Positions 17,573-25,033 of a stretch of DNA of 64,000 nt are shown here, one piece after another. Location of the stretch: NCBI RefSeq assembly GCF_022601675.1, contig NZ_JAKVIL010000006.1, forward strand, positions 246,308 to 310,307. The letters are read 5' to 3'. The notes beneath the pieces were generated by a model. That model searched no databases and was not told the origin of the DNA. It saw only the letters and a program-made list of their open reading frames with translations. Origin of the DNA: Ancylobacter gelatini. Lineage in GTDB: Bacteria; Pseudomonadota; Alphaproteobacteria; Rhizobiales; Xanthobacteraceae. Position 1 is the stretch's first letter; each line of letters opens with the position of its first letter. The position numbers and the translations under genes are program-made.

Positions 17573-18670
17573 TTAAAGCGCGCCAGCGGCTTCCGCCTGC
17601 GCCAGATCGTTGAAGTCTTTGCCGTGCGGCGAGCTGATCCACTCGCAGGGCTTGCCGAACGAACGGATCCGCGCGAAGCCCTCATCGAAGGCGGCGACGG
17701 CCTCGGGCTTGGTCCAATCATTGTCCCGCAGCACCACGTACCCGGCCGCGCAGGCGAGATCGGAGAGATCGGCGAGATTGTAGAGGCTGAGGATCGCGGC
17801 CACGCGCGCCTCGGGCTCGCCCATGGCCGCCGTCAGCCCGTCCTCGATGCCCTCGCCATAGATCACGATGCCGGTTTCCCCGCGCCGCCCGGCCTCGAGC
17901 GCGGAATGTTTCGAGCCACCCCGCGAAAGCCACGTCACGCCGCCGGCAATGCCGCGCGGCCACATCTTGCGGTTCGGCCGCACCGGCGCCTTGTCGCTGC
18001 CGTCCGGCCGCAGCCAGGTGCGGTGCACGCCGATGATGGCGCCGGCCTGGTCGACAATGCCGGCGACGATGCAGGGCAGTTCCTGCCCGCTCTCGCGGTG
18101 ACGATGCGCCGGTATCCAGCGCAGGAGCGAGGGCACACCGCCGATACGGTCGAAATTGATGGCGCGAACCTCGGTGAAGTAGCGCCATGCCGGCGAAGCC
18201 ATGGCCCCGAAAGCCGGAGGACAGAGCGGCTTCCCATTGAGCAAAAGCCCTTTAGCCCGCCGGCGCTGCTCGTCGAACTCGCGTTCGTCCTCATGGGAGG
18301 AGCGCGCGGCCTCCTCCCGCCATTCCGCCTGCTTCGCCATCAGCGCCGGGCCGGAAAGGCTGCGCACACCCGTCCAGTTCGCCAGCCAGCGAATGGCATC
18401 GCCCGGCCCGAGCTTGAGCGCGAGCTGCACCAGGTGGATGACATCACCCTGTTCGCCAGTCGCCTGGTCGCGCCAGAAGCCGGCACGCGGGCCGGTCAGC
18501 AGCACGAAGAACGAGCCCACGGAGCGATCCGCGCGGCCCGGGTTGCGGCAGTGGTAGTAGGCGCCTGAGAAATAGCCCTTGGGATCGGGCAGCAGTTCTT
18601 TGACCAGGGCGCGCATCTGCGCCTGCGCCGCGAATTTGGCATCCTCCACCAGTTGGCGGTCACCGCTCAT
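17573..18670 (-). CDS. TOPRIM-domain DNA primase
   Basis: This 365-residue primase starts with a region like the phage primase zinc-binding or associated domain (CRNPGRADRSVGSFFVL, then GFWRDQATGEQGDVI), although only one Cys of a zinc finger remains. The TOPRIM core follows: glutamate motif YGEGIED at 271-277 and LRDND at 314-318. It should make RNA primers for phage DNA replication. The gene starts within the stop of the HTH gene upstream (ATGA), in one leftward operon with the helicase. Confidence 0.8.
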   Translation of the reverse strand: MSGDRQLVEDAKFAAQAQMRALVKELLPDPKGYFSGAYYHCRNPGRADRSVGSFFVLLTGPRAGFWRDQATGEQGDVIHLVQLALKLGPGDAIRWLANWTGVRSLSGPALMAKQAEWREEAARSSHEDEREFDEQRRRAKGLLLNGKPLCPPAFGAMASPAWRYFTEVRAINFDRIGGVPSLLRWIPAHRHRESGQELPCIVAGIVDQAGAIIGVHRTWLRPDGSDKAPVRPNRKMWPRGIAGGVTWLSRGGSKHSALEAGRRGETGIVIYGEGIEDGLTAAMGEPEARVAAILSLYNLADLSDLACAAGYVVLRDNDWTKPEAVAAFDEGFARIRSFGKPCEWISSPHGKDFNDLAQAEAAGAL

Positions 18671-19263
18671 GCCGGCACCTCGAGCGCCTGGGCGAGCATC
18701 TCGATCGCGCGATCGCGCAGCGGATCCTCGCGGCCGTCCTCCACGCGCCGCAGCGCCTTGCTCACCGCCTGCTTGGAAACGCCGGCGACGGCCGCCGCCT
18801 GCGTCATCGGCACATTGTGCGCGGTGACCAGCAGATAGAACGCCCGGTGCCGCGCCTGCGCCGCCGCCATCCAGTTCTCATCACCCTTGAGATTTGCCTG
18901 GGGCGCGGCGGCCAGAACGTCCGCTGGCACAAGGCCCATGTCGAGCGCGACAAGGGAAAGCGTGGAACGCCACAACGCGCAAAGATGCGTTTCAGCTACG
19001 TCGCGAATGAGCAGGTCGAGCGCGGCATCGAGCCGACGCAATGCAGATGCCCGAGGCGCGAAGCGGCCGGCGAGATTGTACTGATAGGCTCGCCGGCTCA
19101 CCTTGGCCGCAGCGGCGAGCTGCTCAAGCGAGATATTTGCAGCTTCCCGCCGGGCATCGATCCGTAGGAGACGAGCAAAAAAATCTTCACGTCCACCAAC
19201 CCCGCGACGCAATCTCGGCGAGACGGTTGACGAATTGCGCGCAGTTTTGGCCGTGGTAGTCAT
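18667..19263 (-). CDS. HTH DNA-binding protein heading the replication operon
   Basis: I use ATG 19263 (MTTTAKTARNSS, 198 residues), with GGAAGGGG about 9 nt upstream. Two helix-turn-helix-like stretches are visible: ISLEQLAAAAKVSRRAYQY in the middle and MTQAAAVAGVSKQAVSKAL near the C-terminus. The protein may be a phage regulator or an origin-binding initiator, given that it leads the primase-helicase operon. It is coupled to the primase gene by an ATGA overlap. Confidence 0.65.
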   Translation of the reverse strand: MTTTAKTARNSSTVSPRLRRGVGGREDFFARLLRIDARREAANISLEQLAAAAKVSRRAYQYNLAGRFAPRASALRRLDAALDLLIRDVAETHLCALWRSTLSLVALDMGLVPADVLAAAPQANLKGDENWMAAAQARHRAFYLLVTAHNVPMTQAAAVAGVSKQAVSKALRRVEDGREDPLRDRAIEMLAQALEVPA

Positions 19264-19335
19264 CGACGATGCCCCTTCCGCCGCGAAAGCGACTCGGCGA
19301 AGCTCGAAATCCCGAGGCCTTGAAGGGGACCGAAA

Positions 19336-19557
19336 ATGGATATCCAGCCGCACCTCCAATATCTGGAGCTGCGCTCAGCGGTGCATGACTTCCTGCTGCC
19401 CTTCGCCATGGCGGGGAGAACGCCAAGCGAAAAGGAACTCAGCGACGCATTGGCGCAATGGAAGCAGGAGGGCATGAACCCCGCTTTTTCGACCTCGGTC
19501 GAGCAATACGCGCAGTTGCTGGTCGCGCGCGCCGGAAGCCTCGCGAAGACGAAATAG
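19336..19557 (+). CDS. Small hypothetical protein (73 aa)
   Basis: This 73-residue frame begins MDIQPHLQYLELRSAVHDF. It is divergent from the HTH gene, with AAGGGG about 9 nt before the start. The composition is balanced and amphipathic, unlike a random GC-rich frame. It could be a small phage accessory protein. No family is recognised. It may be spurious. Confidence 0.45.
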   Translation: MDIQPHLQYLELRSAVHDFLLPFAMAGRTPSEKELSDALAQWKQEGMNPAFSTSVEQYAQLLVARAGSLAKTK

Positions 19558-19720
19558 GTCCGCAGATCCAGAACGGCGGGCGGAATCGTTGGGTCACACA
19601 GTGAGGTGCCCAACAGCGACAATCGCGCCATCCGGGCCGAGGCCTCTTGCTCATCAGCCACCGCCGGCATCTTCATGATACCACCCCGAAATGTGTCGAT
19701 GACAGAGGCACGAGCACCCC

Positions 19721-20404
19721 ATGATCTCTCGTGAAGCGTTGCAAAAGCTGGCTGAGCAGCTCGCCATTCCGGTTGCGTGCACGGTGCTTGGCGCCGCACT
19801 CGGAGCGTCTTTGCTGGCGGCTCTCATGGATGACCCGGTCGCGTGGGCCAACAAGGAAGGGCGCGCCGACTGGCTCGGCTTTTGGGGGGCGATCGCCGGT
19901 GGACTGATGACGCTGATGGCAGCTGCCCTGGCCTTCGGTCTTACGCGGAGGCAGGTCGACATGCAGGCGAGCGAGTTGCAGTCTCAACATAAGGATCAAC
20001 AGGCGCAAAAAGATACGCTCTATGCGCTGACTGCAAATGCACTCCGGGCAATTGCAACTGAAGCTGATGAAGCCCTTATCGCGCTTGACGCAACAAATAA
20101 TGGTTATTCTGCTCCGCTTGAATGGGCGCATCCAATTAGGAGCATCGAGAGTATTATTGGATATCGAGAGATGTGGAGGCTCGATAGAGAGTTTGTATCT
20201 GGAATTATTTCGATTGACGCGCGGATACAGAAATACGAAGATCAGAGGCGGGAGGCTGGTAGATGGGATGACAAAAGAATTGACATTGTCCCCGCCCTGG
20301 ATCTTGTCGAATCTATCAAGGATGAAGCATATAAATTCAAAAAACATGCGCATTCACTTGTATCCAAACCACCGTATGATGATGGGCTCGTGATGAGACC
20401 GTAG
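19721..20404 (+). CDS. Membrane protein, candidate prophage cargo (moron)
   Basis: This 227-residue protein has two hydrophobic segments, near residues 15-37 (IPVACTVLGAALGASLLAAL) and 50-75 (GFWGAIAGGLMTLMAAALAF). A charged helical cytoplasmic part follows (RRQVDMQASELQSQHKDQQ). The second half of the gene is clearly more AT-rich than its neighbours. It is oriented against the surrounding early genes. That combination fits a lysogeny-expressed cargo gene such as an exclusion protein, which is inference. No specific family is recognised. Confidence 0.65.
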   Translation: MISREALQKLAEQLAIPVACTVLGAALGASLLAALMDDPVAWANKEGRADWLGFWGAIAGGLMTLMAAALAFGLTRRQVDMQASELQSQHKDQQAQKDTLYALTANALRAIATEADEALIALDATNNGYSAPLEWAHPIRSIESIIGYREMWRLDREFVSGIISIDARIQKYEDQRREAGRWDDKRIDIVPALDLVESIKDEAYKFKKHAHSLVSKPPYDDGLVMRP

Positions 20405-20461
20405 AGACTGAAAGAATATTGTGTGGTGGGGTTGGCGTTCTTGTCATCGGCGCTTCGCTCA

Positions 20462-20905
20462 TCACACCCCTCCCACTTCCGCCAATTCCCCAGCCAGCCG
20501 CGCCAGCTCCGCCTCGATGGCGCGCTTGCGCTCTGCCCGGGCGGCCTCGCCGGCCCAGCCAGGCACGGGCGTGACGCAGGCAACGATGAGCGCCGGGCCA
20601 TAGGCCGCCACCAGCCGCATTGTGTGCTGAAAGGTCGGTGCGGCGTCGGAAACCAGCCAGTTCGCGACGGTACGTGACGGCACGCCGGCATCGGCAGCAA
20701 CCCGCTTGGCAGTGTCGACGGGATGCCGGTCGCGGAGGAATGCGGCCAGCCGTGGCAGATCAACGGCAATCTGTGCGCTTCGCGCCGCGCGGGGCCGGGG
20801 CAAGGCCGACGCGGACAGCGACGCGCGAATATTCGACAGGGAGATGGGAGAGGAGCAGGCGGACATGAGCACCTCAAGAAGGGATGACGGGGAGGACGGC
20901 ATCAT
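20462..20905 (-). CDS. HTH phage regulator downstream of cro
   Basis: I use ATG 20905, whose ATGA overlaps the Cro-like stop, giving 147 residues. ATG 20866 with a GAGG site is an alternative. Residues after about 55 hold an HTH-like stretch (AKRVAADAGVPSRTVANWLV) and then a hydrophobic segment. The position just after cro resembles cII-like early regulators. The true target is unknown. Confidence 0.6.
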   Translation of the reverse strand: MMPSSPSSLLEVLMSACSSPISLSNIRASLSASALPRPRAARSAQIAVDLPRLAAFLRDRHPVDTAKRVAADAGVPSRTVANWLVSDAAPTFQHTMRLVAAYGPALIVACVTPVPGWAGEAARAERKRAIEAELARLAGELAEVGGV

Positions 20906-21132
20906 TCGGCGGCTTCCATCGGAGCGGCCGGAGGATCGGCAGGGAGAAAAGCGTCGGCACCAACCTCGCCGGCCGTGACGCGCACGATCGCTGCCAACAC
21001 CTTGGGGCGCGGATGCCGACGTCCGGCCTCGTAGCTCCAGACTGCATAAGGGGAGACACCGACCTGTTGCCCGAACTCTTCGAGCGTCAGACCGCGCGAT
21101 GTGCGCCAATCGCGAAGCAGGTGATTTGCCAT
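20902..21132 (-). CDS. Cro-like XRE-family repressor
   Basis: The 76-residue protein is almost all one XRE helix-turn-helix: LRDWRTSRGLTLEEFGQQVG, then SPYAVWSYEAGRRHP. It is divergent from the repressor at 21226 and is preceded by a TTGACA promoter with a built-in operator. GGAGG lies only 1 nt before the ATG, so translation may be unusual or start nearby. This is the expected layout of a lytic/lysogenic switch. Confidence 0.75.
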   Translation of the reverse strand: MANHLLRDWRTSRGLTLEEFGQQVGVSPYAVWSYEAGRRHPRPKVLAAIVRVTAGEVGADAFLPADPPAAPMEAAE

Positions 21133-21142
21133 GCCTCCATGC

Positions 21143-21189
21143 AGTCGAAACGACTAAATATTGTCAAGGGTGATTTGGTCGTTTCGTCT
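21143..21189 (-). promoter_or_regulatory. Leftward early promoter with two operators
   Basis: A perfect palindrome AGTCGAAACGACT (21143-21155) and a relative GGTCGTTTCGTCT (21177-21189) are centred 34 bp apart. A leftward -35 box TTGACA lies between them (complement of 21162-21167). The perfect palindrome lies in the promoter spacer, so repressor binding would block the cro promoter. The -10 box is poor. The same arrangement recurs at 21568-21615. Confidence 0.6.
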
Positions 21190-21225
21190 GCGGACGCAAC
21201 CCAGCAGGTTGCCTACGATCCCCAC

Positions 21226-21582
21226 ATGACCGCTACCAAGCTTCAATCACCGCAGTCACAACACCAGCCCGTCGATGGCTTCTACCTTCGCGAGTGGCGG
21301 CGCGCGAAAAAGGTCACGCTGGAGGCGCTTGCCGATCGCCTCGGGATGCATGTGACCAGCGTCGGAAACTATGAAACGGGCAAGCGAGAGCCTGGCGCCG
21401 CAACGATTATCCGGCTTGCTCAAGCTCTTGAGATTTCCCCAGGTGATTTCTTCCGACACCCCAACGTACCGTCTCTGGACGGGCTAGTTGCAGGCTTGCC
21501 CGAGACCGATCGCGCGGTGATCGCCGAGACCGTTCAGGCGCTCGCCACCTCCTACAGGACGCGCATTAGACAAAACGACTAA
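21226..21582 (+). CDS. CI-like XRE-family prophage repressor
   Basis: This 118-residue protein starts at ATG 21226 (MTATKLQSPQ). Its core is an XRE HTH: FYLREWRRAKKVTLEALADR, LGMHVTSVGNYETGKREPGA. There is no peptidase domain, so it is shorter than LexA-like repressors and probably does not self-cleave. Divergent from the Cro-like gene, it should bind the 13-bp AGTCG-N3-CGACT operators on both sides of itself. One of these overlaps its own 3' end. Confidence 0.75.
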   Translation: MTATKLQSPQSQHQPVDGFYLREWRRAKKVTLEALADRLGMHVTSVGNYETGKREPGAATIIRLAQALEISPGDFFRHPNVPSLDGLVAGLPETDRAVIAETVQALATSYRTRIRQND

Positions 21583-21615
21583 AATTTTCTTGACAGATTT
21601 TTAGTCGTAATGACC
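21568..21615 (+). promoter_or_regulatory. Rightward promoter with two operators, before the integrase operon
   Basis: AGACAAAACGACT (21568-21580) and AGTCGTAATGACC (21603-21615) are centred 35 bp apart, with -35 box TTGACA at 21590-21595 between them. The layout copies that of the cro promoter. The second operator lies in the promoter spacer. It should make the rightward operon, including integrase, repressor-controlled. Confidence 0.55.
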
Positions 21616-21622
21616 AATTGAT

Positions 21623-21642
21623 CCGCGCAAATCACTGCGCGG
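21623..21642 (+). promoter_or_regulatory. Leader hairpin overlapping a ribosome binding site
   Basis: CCGCGCA (21623-21629) pairs with TGCGCGG (21636-21642), which includes the first bases of the GGAGG site (21641-21645) for ATG 21655. This may lower or regulate translation of the first gene of the operon. Confidence 0.4.
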
Positions 21643-21654
21643 AGGCAAATCGTC

Positions 21655-21930
21655 ATGGAAATCCTGAAAGCGTCGGCACCCCTGCCGACCGTCGGCCGCG
21701 AGGAGTTGGCCGAATGGCTCGGCGTCTCGCCCGCCCATCTCTACAACAAGCTGCCCAAGCTCGAGCGCGAGCAGCGCTTCCCGCCCAAGCTGCCCGGTAG
21801 CCTCGGCAAATGGAGCCGCGCCGCCGTGCTGGCGTGGATCGACGGCACCACCGGCAACGAGCCGCCGCCGGCGGCGCCCGTGGCGCAACGCCCTGCCACC
21901 CTTGAAGAGATCTATGGGGGCGCGGCATGA
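21655..21930 (+). CDS. Small DNA-binding protein, AlpA/excisionase-like
   Basis: The 91-residue product contains REELAEWLGVSPAHLYNKLP and KWSRAAVLAWIDG, the pattern of AlpA or MerR-type winged-helix excisionase proteins. A strong GGAGG precedes ATG 21655. It is the first gene of a rightward coupled operon that ends in integrase. An excisionase or directional factor is plausible, but it could also be a transcription regulator. Confidence 0.6.
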   Translation: MEILKASAPLPTVGREELAEWLGVSPAHLYNKLPKLEREQRFPPKLPGSLGKWSRAAVLAWIDGTTGNEPPPAAPVAQRPATLEEIYGGAA

Positions 21931-22190
21931 AGTACAGCACCGGCACAAGCCCCGTCATCAAGCGCTCTGTCGTGATCGGCGGCCACAAGACGAGCGTGTC
22001 GCTCGAGGATGAGTTCTTCGCCAGCCTGAAAGAGATCGCCGCCGGGCGTCAGATGACGCTGGCGGACCTGATCGGGCTCGTCGACATGAACCGCACCAGC
22101 GGCAATCTCTCATCGGCGCTGCGGCTTTTCGTGCTCGACGAAGCCCTCAAGGGTCGGCTCACGCCCCGGCAGGAGAGGGCGGCGGCATGA
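21927..22190 (+). CDS. Ribbon-helix-helix domain protein
   Basis: The 87-residue product has a short N-terminal beta segment (IKRSVVIGGHKTSVSLED) followed by two helices (EFFASLKEIAAGRQM, LADLIGLVDM). This is the pattern of RHH_4-type proteins common in alphaproteobacteria. It starts within the stop of the AlpA-like gene (ATGA). It is likely a DNA-binding regulator, function unproven. Confidence 0.65.
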   Translation: MKYSTGTSPVIKRSVVIGGHKTSVSLEDEFFASLKEIAAGRQMTLADLIGLVDMNRTSGNLSSALRLFVLDEALKGRLTPRQERAAA

Positions 22191-22489
22191 GCACGCGCTT
22201 ACCCGATGACGAGTTGCTCAAGCTCATCCACCTTCTCAAGGACCGCAGCGCGGCCCTGCCGGCCGCCACCGGCAGCGACCTTGCCAGCATCCAGACGCGG
22301 CGGGACGCCATCCTGCAGCTGATCGGCGACCTGGAGCGCGGCCACGGCGCGAAATTCAATACCCGATGGAATGGCGCCACGCTTGTCATGGCGGGTATAC
22401 GCGCCACCTCCACCTCGGGCCCGGCCGGAGCCATGCAGAACTGGATCACAGCCGCTTATCGCGAGCTGGACCGAAGGAGGGCGGCATGA
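22187..22489 (+). CDS. Phage hypothetical protein (100 aa)
   Basis: This 100-residue helical protein begins MSTRLPDDELLKLIHLLKDR and ends RELDRRRAA. It is coupled by overlapping start and stop codons to genes on both sides. No family is recognised. It belongs to the rightward integrase operon. Confidence 0.55.
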   Translation: MSTRLPDDELLKLIHLLKDRSAALPAATGSDLASIQTRRDAILQLIGDLERGHGAKFNTRWNGATLVMAGIRATSTSGPAGAMQNWITAAYRELDRRRAA

Positions 22490-22743
22490 GCGCGCCGTCC
22501 CTCAACCTCTCCGCCTCCCAGAAGTCGGCGCTGCTGACCGCCAGAAAGCGCAAGCGGATCTTCCGCACGGCTTACGGGCCATGGCGGGCGCCGGGCACGG
22601 CGAACATCAACCACGCCACCATCCGCGGCCTCATCGGCCGCGGCCTGCTCGAGGAGCGAAACAGTCCCTCGCTTCACGTCATCCCGACGCCGGCCGGTGC
22701 GGAGCTCGCGGCCGAGATCGAGCGGAGGAAACGCCGTGGCTGA
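22486..22743 (+). CDS. Small hypothetical protein, winged-helix-like
   Basis: The 85-residue product starts at ATG 22486, overlapping the previous stop. It is basic and contains NHATIRGLIGRGLLEERNSP followed by HVIPTPAGAELAAEI, which looks like the recognition helix and wing of a small winged helix. A DNA-binding function is my inference. Confidence 0.55.
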   Translation: MSAPSLNLSASQKSALLTARKRKRIFRTAYGPWRAPGTANINHATIRGLIGRGLLEERNSPSLHVIPTPAGAELAAEIERRKRRG

Positions 22744-22888
22744 TCCCGCTCATGAGAACGGGAGGCGCGACACACTCGCGCCTCCTTCCACATGGTGGCA
22801 GCTCGCGCGCGCCGAGCTGCGGCTTTTCATCCTCTGCATGGCCGGCGCTCAGCTCGTGCTGCACGGCCTGTCATGGTGCTTACGATGA
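22736..22888 (+). CDS. Small single-pass membrane protein (50 aa)
   Basis: A GTG at 22736, with GGAGGA 7 nt upstream, opens a 50-codon frame. The product has a polar N-terminus and one hydrophobic stretch (LRLFILCMAGAQLVLHGL). Its start overlaps the previous gene by 8 bp, and its stop overlaps an ATG in the integrase frame. The function is unknown. Confidence 0.5.
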   Translation: MADPAHENGRRDTLAPPSTWWQLARAELRLFILCMAGAQLVLHGLSWCLR

Positions 22889-22959
22889 CCCAACTTGCCA
22901 CCACTCGTCCGTCTCGCTCATCATCTGCTCTTCGCGTGTCCGCCGCTCGCGAGGTCGCC

Positions 22960-24207
22960 GTGGCAAAAATCGTTGTGAACATTCCGTTTGTGGTCTGGCG
23001 CGAGGGCCGGCCGCGCTATGTCGCGACGCCGGCGCACCGCAAACTCGGCTTCAAGGGCGAGGATCTTCGGCGCGCGGGTGAATGGCTGACGCTCGATCAG
23101 GCCGCCGACTGGTCCGCGCGCCGGGCGCAGGAGGTCGAGGAGCGCCGGCAGGAAATCGCCGCCGCCCGTGCCGGGCGCCGGCGGATCCCTGCGCTGCGCC
23201 AGCGGCAGGATATCTACACGATCGCGCAGATGATCCAGGATTGGCAGGATCCCACCAGGAACCCGCGTTTCGGCAGCTCCGAGACTATGAAGGGCAAGCG
23301 GCGTATCAAGCCGCTCGCCCGCGCGAGCCGCATCTTCTACGCCAAGATGGCGCGCGCCATCGAGCAGCAGGATGAAGGCCAGCTTTGGGCGGCGCCGGCG
23401 CAGGAGCTGACGCGGCGGGCGGTGCACGGCCTCTATGAACGGCTCACCGAGGAGCGCGGCCTGCCCATGGCGCGGGGCATCATTGGCGCGCTGTCGGCCG
23501 CGTGGGCTTTCGCTCATAATCACGGCAAGCTCGGGCCGTCTCCCTTCGCGCGCCTGGGCATGGAAAGCCCGGATCCGCGCCTACGCGTCGGCTCCGTCCA
23601 TGAAATGCGCAGCCTGATCGCGACGGCGGATGCCGTCGGCTATCCCGAGATCGGCGATTCCATCGTCATGGGGCTGATGACCGGCCAGCGCCAGCGTGAT
23701 CGCCTCCTGCTGGTCGACGGTCGCGATCTGGATGGCCGGCTGCTGTTCCGCCAGAAGAAGACCGGCGCCGTTGTGCTGGCGCCGCCGACCGCGCAACTGG
23801 TCGAGAGGCTCAGGAATGCGAGGGTGCGGCGGCAGGGGTTCAAGGTTCAGCACGCCGAGCTCATCATCAATGAGCAGTCCCGCCGGCCATTTTCAGGAGA
23901 GAGGTACCGACAGATCTTCGGCGCCGTTCGCGCCGCCGCCGTCGCTGGCGTGGCGGACGGGGCAGGGGGCTGGAAGGTGGAGCCGTGCCCGTCGCTGGCC
24001 GACTTCCGCGACCAGGACCTGCGGGACACGTCGGTGACGTGGATGGCACTGGCGGGGGCCACGATCCCCGAAATCATCTCGGTGACAGGCCACAGTGAGA
24101 AAAGCGCCTCTCAGATCCTCAAGCACTATCTCGGGCGCCACCCGGAGATGGCGGCCAGTGCGGTCGGGAAAGCGGCCAGGTGGCTTGAGGGGAAGGGGGG
24201 GCTTTAA
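22960..24207 (+). CDS. int: Tyrosine-family phage integrase
   Basis: I prefer GTG 22960 (AKIVVNIPFVVWREGRPRY, 415 residues), with GAGG about 6 nt upstream. ATG 22885, overlapping the previous stop, would add 25 Ser/Arg-rich residues. The C-terminal catalytic domain shows the first Arg region (LMTGQRQRDRLLLVDG), then DLRDTSVTWMALAG and TGHSEKSASQILKHY with the His/Arg pair and the Tyr nucleophile. It should integrate and excise the prophage. It ends the coupled rightward operon, so its expression is probably repressor-controlled. No att direct repeat could be identified by eye. Confidence 0.85.
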   Translation: MAKIVVNIPFVVWREGRPRYVATPAHRKLGFKGEDLRRAGEWLTLDQAADWSARRAQEVEERRQEIAAARAGRRRIPALRQRQDIYTIAQMIQDWQDPTRNPRFGSSETMKGKRRIKPLARASRIFYAKMARAIEQQDEGQLWAAPAQELTRRAVHGLYERLTEERGLPMARGIIGALSAAWAFAHNHGKLGPSPFARLGMESPDPRLRVGSVHEMRSLIATADAVGYPEIGDSIVMGLMTGQRQRDRLLLVDGRDLDGRLLFRQKKTGAVVLAPPTAQLVERLRNARVRRQGFKVQHAELIINEQSRRPFSGERYRQIFGAVRAAAVAGVADGAGGWKVEPCPSLADFRDQDLRDTSVTWMALAGATIPEIISVTGHSEKSASQILKHYLGRHPEMAASAVGKAARWLEGKGGL

Positions 24208-24226
24208 TCCGCCCCCTGCCTTCTTT
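24192..24226 (+). terminator. Probable intrinsic terminator overlapping the integrase stop
   Basis: GAAGG plus a G-run before the stop pairs with the C-run and CCTTC at 24211-24224. The stop codon is in the loop, and a short TTCTTT tail follows. The stem contains a 2-nt bulge. Confidence 0.5.
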
Positions 24227-24274
24227 AAGAGATAGACACGAATTTGCCCGATCCTCTGCGCGAGGGCACTGAGA

Positions 24275-25033
24275 ATGACGATGCATGATTTTTGTTCTTC
24301 TGAGCACGAACGGGAGCTCACTCGAAGCTCTCCAGAAGCTATTGCAAAGATTGCAATTATAGAGACGCTCCGCTCGAAGTGGACGGCGTTGCCGAATGCG
24401 ATAATATCAGAATTTTGCTTTAATTCATCGAAAAGTAGAGCGGATCTTGTCATTATTGACAAGGATATAACGTGTTTCGAAATTAAAACAGATTCGGATA
24501 ATCTTTCTCGGCTAAAGTCGCAAATAGATAATTCATATTTGTATTTTGACAGAGTGATAGTGGTTGCGGCTACGAAGCACCTGAAGCGGGCTGGTGAGTG
24601 CATTCCTGCCGGCGTTGGTCTATGGGAGCTTTGTGACAATGGTGCATTGAAGGTGCGCGTGCGTCCTAAGATCAGCAGAAAACAGGCGGAAACTATCGCG
24701 CAATTGATGACTATATCTGATTTGCGAGCATGTTTGCGCGGTGCCGGAGTTCAGCCAAAGTCGAGTTTGCGTGAAGATCTCCTCGCAGCCCTAGAGGGCC
24801 TCCCGCCCCGATTGGCACGAGAGTTCGCTGTTTCTGCGCTGACGCGTAGATTTAGGTCGTCGACGGTAGGCTTTCTGTCGCAGGTAGCAGGTCGGCAGCT
24901 TGAGGTCGTTGATATTCGCGCGCTAAGTAGATTCAATGAGGTTAGGGCGTCAGTTAACGCGCTTAAGGCCCAGCGGGCAGCTGCTTGGCGCATGTGGGCG
25001 CGCCACCTCAATCAGAATACGGATGTTGCCTAA
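24275..25033 (+). CDS. sce7726-family nuclease-like protein
   Basis: The product has 252 residues. The N-terminal part has the PD-(D/E)XK-like pattern seen in sce7726 proteins: ADLVIIDKD gives Asp57, CFEIKTDSD gives Glu69 and Lys71, and a strand FDRVIVVAA follows. The C-terminal half is helical. The gene is much more AT-rich than the prophage around it, a sign of transfer. Its stop overlaps by 4 bp the stop of the convergent beta-family gene. A DNase or defence role is inferred from the fold and the context. Confidence 0.65.
   Translation: MTMHDFCSSEHERELTRSSPEAIAKIAIIETLRSKWTALPNAIISEFCFNSSKSRADLVIIDKDITCFEIKTDSDNLSRLKSQIDNSYLYFDRVIVVAATKHLKRAGECIPAGVGLWELCDNGALKVRVRPKISRKQAETIAQLMTISDLRACLRGAGVQPKSSLREDLLAALEGLPPRLAREFAVSALTRRFRSSTVGFLSQVAGRQLEVVDIRALSRFNEVRASVNALKAQRAAAWRMWARHLNQNTDVA

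Noticed and set aside
24208..24274. tRNA-type integration site next to the integrase
   Set aside because: No cloverleaf or matching direct repeat could be seen in this short AT-rich gap.
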